Part shown: piece by piece, positions 57,943-64,000 of the stretch
How the letters are laid out: the number at the start of each line of letters is the position of its first letter
How positions within the stretch are numbered: position 1 is the stretch's first letter
Source of the DNA: Anthonomus grandis grandis
Lineage: Eukaryota > Arthropoda > Insecta > Coleoptera > Curculionidae
DNA: 64,000 nucleotides
Direction of reading: 5' to 3'
Assembly: GCF_022605725.1 (NCBI RefSeq)
Contig: NC_065549.1
Coordinates: 2,790,001 to 2,854,000, forward strand
Position numbers and translations under genes: made by a program
The notes under the pieces: model-generated
Told to the model about the DNA's origin: nothing
Seen by the model: the letters and a program-made list of their open reading frames with translations, nothing else
Database searches by the model: none

Positions 57943-59440
57943 CTACGTGCTAACGTTAATATGTGAGGCCAATAAATGATTTGCAAACGCCGATTTAGTT
58001 TCGGTTATGTCAGTATCCCTATACCTGTCCACCAAACTTGTATGTTCCTTTATTCTGGTGGAAATTTTTCTCCCCGATTGCCCTATGTCAATGGCATTAC
58101 AGTCATTACATCTTAATGAATATACCCCTGATTTTGAAAAGAAATCTGCCTTATCTATTGTACTAATTAGCTGACTTTTTAAACTGTTTGTAGTTTTAAA
58201 AGCAATTGTAAGATTTGTAGACTTGAAAAACTTTGCAAGCTGAAAAGAAATATTACCAAAAAATGACATTGATCTAAATAGATGACTATTTTCATTATTA
58301 AGATGGATTAAGTTGTAAGTAAGTTTGTATTTATTATAGAATTTAGAATAAAGGCGATTAATTATATCAAGTGGAAAACCATTATTAAAAGCAATATGTT
58401 TAATTATATTTAGTTCATCAAGGAAAGCTTCTCTAGAAAGGGGGATGTTGAAAAGGCGATAGAAAAGGGAATTAAAAGAGGCAAATTTGTAGGAATAAGG
58501 GGAGTTTGGGGAGTATTGGATGACATTGTCCTAGTGGTGGGTTTGCGGTAGATCTCAAATTCAAGTTTGTTGGTATTTTTTGAAATAAGAACATCAAGAA
58601 AAGGTAACTTTCCATCTCTTTCTTCTTCAATGGTAAACGAGATATTTGCGTGAAGAGAGTTTATAGAAATGAGGAAATCCGCCAATTCCAGATCATTTCC
58701 ATTCCATACCACAAAAATATCATCCACATATACAGTGAGAAAAGCACCAAAATTCCCATTGACAATCCTTTTCTCCAAATGGTGCATAAAAATCTCACTG
58801 AGAAGAGGATAGAGGCAAGGCCCCATTGCTAGTCCAGTAACTTGTCTAAAAAACCTGTTGTTGAAAACGAAAAAATTCTGATCAAGTACTAGCTTGAGGA
58901 GTGTTAAAAGATCATCAACAATAAATCTGTCAAGCGGTGACTTAAGCAAAAGGGACCTGACTAGATCAAGGCAATCACCAGGTGGAATGCTTGGAAATAA
59001 GTTCTTAACGTCCAGAGAAATTAGTTTTGAACCCTCTGGTATGCAGATATTTTTTATAAGTTTATTTTATAAGTACTTCTGAAACCAGTTACATCTCTGA
59101 GTGTAGTATTTAACCAGGCTGACAAGTTGTAACAAGGTGAGTTTACAAACGATACTACTGGCCTAATAGGGAGATTGGGTTTATGGATTTTAGGAAGGCC
59201 GTAGAGGAGAGGAGTTCTGGGATTCATAGGGTATAATTTTTCTTTCCTAGTATGAAAAAATTCTAAAGTCAGATTACACCTATCAAGGGTTTGTTTAACC
59301 TTGGAGAAAAAAGAGCTAGTAGGATCTTTGTTTACATTAACAAAGTCACCCGAAGCCAAAAAATCCAAAACCTTCTTTATGTAATCATCCCTCTTAAGTA
59401 TAATGAGGCAATTACTCTTGTAGTCAGCTTTCGAAAGGAT
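57943..59440 (-). pseudogene. Penelope-like element: reverse transcriptase and GIY-YIG endonuclease, 5' truncated
   Basis: Read right to left. It starts inside the polymerase near KADYKSNCLIILKRDDY (59440). Next come LLYGLPKIHKPNLPIRPVVS (about 59205-59150), SKLISLDVKNLFPSIPPGDC after a frame change near 59060, and LAMGPCLYPLLSEIFM. The catalytic YVDD is in FLTVYVDDIFVVW (about 58745-58705), followed by GKLPFLDVLI and EIYRKPT. The linker runs in another frame to 58270. The nuclease reads SGVYSLRCNDC, then IDIGQSGRKISTRIKEH (about 58130-58040). The second motif is DIG where YIG is expected. It is inserted in the transposon at 55623-60340. Confidence 0.82.
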
Positions 59441-59459
59441 TATTTATTCGTGATTTTTT

Positions 59460-60300
59460 ATTTTATTTTTAAGAGAAGTTAGATGTTTATTATTAAAATT
59501 AGATTTATTTAGAGAGATTTAGAGATTTATTTGAGTTAATATTAGAATTTAAAAAAATTATTATTTTATTGTTTACTTATATTCACACTTTTTAGTATAG
59601 TTCGGATTGTTTTCCATTTTTGATCATATTACTTGGTAGCCTATGGGTTAGACGCGCGCCTGTGAATCTAAAGGTTGCTGGATCGTTCCCCATTGGTGAC
59701 ATTTTACATTTTTACTTTTTTATTTTTTTTAAGCATATATTTTTATCTATGGTGGGAATTGTTAACTTAACCTAGCTTTTCTTTTGTTGTTAGTTGTAAT
59801 GTGATCTGTGTAGGTCTAGGTAAAGAGTTTTATAAGCGTTCTTTTTGTTTTGTGAAAAATATCTTAATGTGTTTTTACCTTTGTTTTGTTTTCGTTTGCT
59901 CTCTTAGTGAAAAATGGATGATACGTTTCTACTTAATGTCACACTTGACATTTACTGCAAACATAGGTATCTCGAAAAATATCTGTAAGGGGTAGCGAAT
60001 AAGTCAAGTTATAGCCGGGCGCACAACTAGATAACTTAAATTAAACCGTTGATTGAAAAGGAAACTCGCCTCTTCAATCAACGATTAAACACTTGTTGTC
60101 CTACAAATTTTTGTAATCGCAGGTGCACAATTAGATAATTCAAGGTAGCTACTTTAAGCAGCAGGTATTTTTTTTAACTGTGAACATAACTAGTTTTTGT
60201 CACTGGATTCCCGTAAATTAGATTGGAGTTGAACTGACCTAGTTGTAGCATTAAAAAAGGCGTAAAAGTTTATAAAGGAAAAAGTAGATAACTCAAAATC
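59460..60300. other. Right part of the DDE transposon, mostly non-coding
   Basis: AT-rich. Contains the tRNA-like segment at 59632-59704 and the subterminal hairpin. The first exon of the transposase is expected here but I could not identify it. Confidence 0.35.
59632..59704 (+). ncRNA. tRNA-derived sequence (degraded tRNA or SINE head)
   Basis: GGTAGCCTATGGGTTAGACG resembles a tRNA D-arm/A box, and GGATCGTTCCC some 35 bases later resembles a B box (consensus GGTTCGANTCC). CGCCTGTGAATCTAAAGG lies where the anticodon arm would be. The acceptor and T stems do not pair well, so a functional tRNA is unlikely. Confidence 0.35.
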
Positions 60301-60396
60301 GTGAAATTTCGAGTTACCTAGTTGTAGTATTAAGGGGACGATATTATAAGTCTTAATACCAAATATAAAAAAAAATAAGAAGTTTAAATAAATGAA

Positions 60397-60405
60397 TATT
60401 TATAA

Positions 60406-60447
<42 letters not shown>

Positions 60448-60465
60448 TATTATTATTATTATTAT
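60397..60465. repeat. (ATT)n microsatellite, retrotransposon tail
   Basis: About 22 ATT/TTA triplets with one TAC interruption; on the minus strand it is the 3' tail of the I-like element. Confidence 0.85.
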
Positions 60466-60848
60466 TTGGAGGGATCAGTACACCCTGACTCCCTGCCACA
60501 TTTATTTACAGTAATTTTATAAAAAGAAAAATTATGTACGAGCAAAAAAATATATATATATATTATTACACTGTATCTATCTTAAATTAACGCCTAGGTG
60601 TTCATAACACACCTGTGTGCGCTGTTGTTTCAAAAAAAAAAGTTGGTTCTATTTTCCGAATTATAATAAACTTGCTTAACTAACCTTAAAACTATTGTGA
60701 TAAATCCTGCTCTCGATTTTATATTTTTTGTGCTAGTTTTAAATGAAATATTTTTGTCCTTTTAGTCCTAAACACCTACGTCTCTCAACAATTGCATAAC
60801 ACTTGTTATTACATATTATATACAAGTATAAAAACTAACTATCCTACA

Positions 60849-62003
60849 TTAGAAAACAGTGGCAAAATCTTGGTAATGGTTATGAACATACTTATTGCAT
60901 TCCTTGCTAAATTTTGATTTATTTTTTAATTTTTTTAGTGTGCAAGGCAGATGATTATAGGTTTTTGGTGCTAAGTATACAAAGAATTTTAAATTTATAT
61001 TTTTTAAACTGCTAGGAATGTATAAATCACCTCTAGCCCTTGATCTTGTATTATGGATATGATTTATATGGTTTCTTATGTGAGTTTTAAAATGAATATA
61101 TGTACATATTGTTGTAATGTATACTGTCCTTATATTAGTTGCTTGTTCTGTAAAAAGTTGATTTGTAGGGAAAAGCCTTGATTTGTTAAAAATAGTCTTC
61201 AAGATATATTTATGGACAATAGTTAATTTATATAAAGCATTGTTATATAATCCTCCCCATACTAAAATACCATATCTTAAAATTGACTCAGTGAGTGATT
61301 TATAAATTATAATAAGTTCCTTAATATTTAGAAACGTTCTAAGTATATAAAATTTATAAATCAATTTTTTTAGTTTATTTGCCAGATAATCTGCATGTAC
61401 ATGCCATTTAAGATTCTGATCCACATATATCCCGAGATACTTAGTATGAGCTGTTTCCTTGATCTGATTATATCTATCAATAGAAAGCTGAGAAAAATTG
61501 GGTCTATTTGCTGCAGTTAGTGAAAAGGCAATGTAGTTGGCTTTGGTGACATTTAGACTTAGCTTAAATGTTTTCAGCCAATTTTTTACTTGATTAAGGC
61601 CTTCTATGGCATACTGCTTTGTTTGATCCCAGTTTGTACCATTAAAAAGTAATGCTGTGTCGTCTGCGTATGAAATAATTTCTCCATTATTAAGTTTTGT
61701 TTTAAGGAGAGAGTTTAAGTAAATTATAAACAGAACCGGGCCTAATACTGTGCCTTGCGGGACTCCTATCTGTATTACCTTTTTTTTGCTTAAAGTATTA
61801 TTTATTTTAACAACTTGTCGTCTATTTTTTAAGTAATTCTTCATTAGAGTTATTGCAGTTCCTCCTACCCCATAATGTTCCAAAACTTCAAACAGTTTGT
61901 TATGTGGAACAGTATCAAATGCCTTAGCGAGATCTATGAAAACACCAAGGCACTTTCTGCTCTGGTTAATATATATTATTATTCTTTGAATCAACTGTTT
62001 CAA
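60849..62003 (-). CDS. Reverse transcriptase (ORF2 C-terminal two-thirds) of the truncated retrotransposon
   Basis: 384 uninterrupted codons. Reverse transcriptase blocks: FIDLAKAFDTVPHNKLFEVL, IGVPQGTVLGPVLFIIY, catalytic ISYADDTALLF, then a KYLGIYVDQNLKW block and the thumb region RYGILVWGGLYNNALY, ending at TAA/stop before 60849. Fingers, endonuclease and ORF1 are absent, so it cannot act autonomously. No frame damage is visible despite the truncation, suggesting a young dead-on-arrival copy. Confidence 0.85.
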   Translation of the reverse strand: MKQLIQRIIIYINQSRKCLGVFIDLAKAFDTVPHNKLFEVLEHYGVGGTAITLMKNYLKNRRQVVKINNTLSKKKVIQIGVPQGTVLGPVLFIIYLNSLLKTKLNNGEIISYADDTALLFNGTNWDQTKQYAIEGLNQVKNWLKTFKLSLNVTKANYIAFSLTAANRPNFSQLSIDRYNQIKETAHTKYLGIYVDQNLKWHVHADYLANKLKKLIYKFYILRTFLNIKELIIIYKSLTESILRYGILVWGGLYNNALYKLTIVHKYILKTIFNKSRLFPTNQLFTEQATNIRTVYITTICTYIHFKTHIRNHINHIHNTRSRARGDLYIPSSLKNINLKFFVYLAPKTYNHLPCTLKKLKNKSKFSKECNKYVHNHYQDFATVF

Positions 62004-62029
62004 TCAATTCAGATATCATTTAAATTTTT

Positions 62030-62430
62030 CCTTATACTGTTTTAGACATTTGGAGCATTATGCCTTTTGTTTTATATTAATGGTCCAATTACTTTTTGAG
62101 ATTGATTGAGAACTTTGAAGTGAGTGGTCGGTCACCTTGAAGCCTTGGACAGTACTGCTTATACATTTAGATATCTTTTAAGTTTTTGATTGGACTGTTA
62201 TAGACTATAAGTAGTAACATGTGTAGGAAACACTTTTCTAAATAAGACGCTTTTTGTTTCATGAAAAAAGTCCAATTACTTTTTAATATTTTGGCCTTCA
62301 AAGTGTGTGGTCACCTTAAAGACCCCTGCTTAAAAATTTTGAATAACATGGCTTTTATTTCATACGGATACTCTAATAATTACTGTTCAAGATTTCGGAC
62401 TTCAAAGTGCCTAGTCACTTTAAGAGGCAA
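62030..62430. repeat. Dispersed repeat S6, about three units
   Basis: AGTGAGTGGTCGGTCACCTT, TGTAGGAAACACTTTTCTAA, and AAAGTGTGTGGTCACCTTAA belong to the family seen at 52240 and 55265. The 55.6-62.0 kb transposons lie between S6 units. Confidence 0.6.
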
Positions 62431-62880
62431 CTTATTTGAATTTTAAAAGTGAGGTTAAAGAAATTACTTCTAAGCGCGGACTGAAACTAAAAAAGACAAC
62501 AAAATTCCGCAATAAAACAACCGTTTAACACTCCAGTGGCGTCAGCCATAAATCGTTTTATTAATCGTAAAGCTACAAAAGTCGGCATCGGTTCAAAGGG
62601 CAACATATAATTGACCGTCAATGACAAGCCGAGAATTGACTTACGGAATGGATATCGGGGACTTAAAACGGTTCCGTTGTAAGGTTTATTTGTCCGTCGT
62701 TTTATTTTTTCATTTATTAATTTGACACATGTGATGGCCACATTATAAACATCCATTAATCGTTCACTGGTTGAAATTATTATGGTAGTTACAGAAAAGT
62801 GATATTTTCCTCATAGGAACATGAGCGAGAATAAACGACTACCTTGACTCCATTATGAAAACTGCCATTGGTCCTTACAG
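62431..62880. other. Interval with an unassigned minus-strand frame
   Basis: The minus frame 62487-62756 (89 codons, MDVYNVAITCVKLINEKIKR) has no recognisable domain. The interval is less AT-rich than average. Confidence 0.25.
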
Positions 62881-63305
62881 GACGGGGTGGTGTGTAATTT
62901 GCTGACCAAGAATAAAAACGTGCTACCAAAGCTATTTACAAACAGAAACTGTTCAAACTTAATATTTAATAGCAGTATATGTATGACAGCCTGCTACCAA
63001 AAAACAATTTGAAGTATCACCCCTCTAAGGGGTAGTTTATTCTTGACAATTTCTGATAAAAACGTGCTACCAAAACTATTTACCGTCAAAAACTATTCAA
63101 AATCGATAACTGATGTTACTATACATATAAGTGCTTGCTACTAAACAATAATTAAAATAGCACCCCTCTAAGGGGTAGTTTGTATTTGTCAATTTCTGAT
63201 AAAAACGTGCTACCAAAGCTATTTACCGCCGGAAACTATTCAAAATCGATAACTGATGTTACTATACATATAAGTGCTTGCTACCAAAAAATAATTGAAA
63301 TAGCA
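62880..63305 (+). repeat. 143-bp tandem repeat, about 2.8 copies
   Basis: AAAAACGTGCTACCAAAGCT is found at 62914, 63058 and 63201. Units also share ATTCAAAATCGATAACTGAT, TATAAGTGCTTGCTACC and CACCCCTCTAAGGGGTAGTT. The last contains a CCCCTCTAAGGGG palindrome. Confidence 0.8.
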
Positions 63306-63999
63306 ACTATTAAAGCATACTCAAATATAGGAAACTACTGCCTGAATGAAAACTTTAATCATCTATATCGAGATCCAAAAGATATAGTTTTTCCAAAGCA
63401 ACATTTACCTACCTACCATAGATAAAATACCATATATTTTTCTTAATAAAGATTTCATACCAAAACCATCTTTGGAAGACGATAGTGAATTTCTCAATAC
63501 TAAATATACAGCTGCCAAAATGATAATTCTACAAGGCAGCGTAACTCTCGTACCCGAAGAGCAAGTTTTTGTAATTTCCACAATAAACAATAAGAAACAT
63601 ATGGTGACTTTGTTTCCCCAAGAAACTTGTACCTGTAAGGGAAAGAGAAACTGCCACCACATTGAGGCAGCCCGTCTGTGTGTTGGTAACATAACTAATT
63701 CTCAGAAAAATGTAAAATTATCTACAATCATCAGGAGGAACAGAGGACACAAGTACGTACCTATAATAAGAAATTATCTCTTAACACTTCACTTTGTTTA
63801 TTGTTCCAGGTCAGGAAGAAAAAGAGCTCCCTAGAAGGTGACAGTGGTTGAAGCTGCTAAAGATGCTGAAATAAACTATGCAAATTCAGACAGTACTCTT
63901 GGAACTACCATCCTCATTCCAACGGTAACACTAACGGGTGTTTCTAAAAAACGTTTTCTGGCTCCTTTCTCGTCGACTCCTTCAAAATTTGTAAAACGT
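63306..63999 (+). pseudogene. SWIM zinc-finger protein remnant, probably transposon-derived
   Basis: An open frame (63180-63422) enters from the tandem repeat and reads IEIATIKAYSNIGNYCLNEN, DPKDIVFPKQHLPT, broken near 63410 at a repeated CCTA. It continues KIPYIFLNKDFIPKPSLEDD and, from 63472, LFPQETCTCKGKRNCHHIEA, a SWIM-type CxC..CxH zinc finger (about 63625-63670). After a GTACGT/TTCCAG intron-like gap (63752-63808) it reads SGRKRAP, then TAG, then KVTVVEAAKDAEINYA. SWIM fingers of this type accompany MULE-like transposases and related insect families, so a transposon origin is likely. The element leaves the window at the right edge. Confidence 0.5.
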
Positions 64000-64000
64000 T

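Larger units (their letters stand above)
55623..60340 (-). mobile_element. DDE transposon with 4-bp ATAT target duplication, carrying a Penelope-like insertion
   Basis: CGTCCCCTTAATACTACAAC (then TAGGTAACTC) at 55623 is mirrored by GTTGTAGTATTAAGGGGACG ending at 60340. ATAT flanks both sides (55619-55622, 60341-60344). A 4-bp duplication is known for Sola elements, among others. Transposase exons lie on the minus strand (56016-57777). A truncated Penelope-like element occupies about 57930-59440. A hairpin at 60045-60090 (CGTTGATTGAA/TTCAATCAACG) is subterminal. Confidence 0.78.
60397..62010 (-). mobile_element. 5'-truncated I-like non-LTR retrotransposon with (TAA)n tail
   Basis: The minus-strand reverse transcriptase ends at 60849; about 380 bp of 3' UTR follow and terminate in (TAA/AAT)n at 60397-60465, directly after TGTACTGATCCCTCC. 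Triplet TAA tails are typical of I-clade elements. The 5' end stops abruptly near 62010 against an S6 repeat. Confidence 0.75.

Noticed and set aside
59632..59704. Functional tRNA gene
   Set aside because: Acceptor and T stems do not pair; annotated only as tRNA-derived.

Overview
The window reads as AT-rich nuclear DNA of an insect, most likely a beetle. The species is inferred from repeat style and the FoxF tail, not proven. One host developmental gene is recognisable: a FoxF/biniou forkhead transcription factor on the minus strand. A large N-terminal exon with the whole forkhead domain (49078-50002) joins a short C-terminal exon (32805-32971) across a 16.1-kb intron, with consensus splice sites and matching phase. 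Almost everything else is mobile or satellite DNA, much of it nested.

Layout. 1-3945: a large element with ~320-bp inverted arms holding a second 1.4-kb foldback and two MITEs. 4494-8029: hAT-like ends enclosing an intact hAT transposon (4746-7706) that keeps a perfect 8-bp target duplication and an uninterrupted three-exon 674-aa transposase frame. 8030-10556: decayed non-LTR retrotransposon fused to a mariner tail. 11.9-17.4 kb: G-rich/C-rich foldback repeats, an ORF of unknown origin, a dead mariner and a long palindromic MITE. 17.8-25.3 kb: three tandem-repeat families. 25854-31393: a Tc1/mariner-superfamily element split by a ZMYM-type hAT pseudogene. 32.8-50.0 kb: FoxF, whose intron contains a 180-bp satellite, a nearly intact CR1/Jockey-like ORF2, and a decayed DDE transposon between direct repeats. 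50.5-55.3 kb: more satellites, one with ~920-bp higher-order structure. 55623-60340: a DDE transposon of a second family with a 4-bp target duplication, carrying a truncated Penelope-like element. 60.4-62.0 kb: a 5'-truncated I-like retrotransposon with a (TAA)n tail. 62.9-64.0 kb: a 143-bp tandem repeat beside a SWIM zinc-finger coding remnant.

The elements do not cooperate as a pathway. The interest lies in nesting order, in one apparently intact transposon, in satellites that seem to derive from CAGGGTG-ended MITEs, and in the satellite- and transposon-filled intron of a conserved mesodermal regulator. I found no CRISPR array, operon or antiphage-type system, and nothing I would call a demonstrably new biological system.
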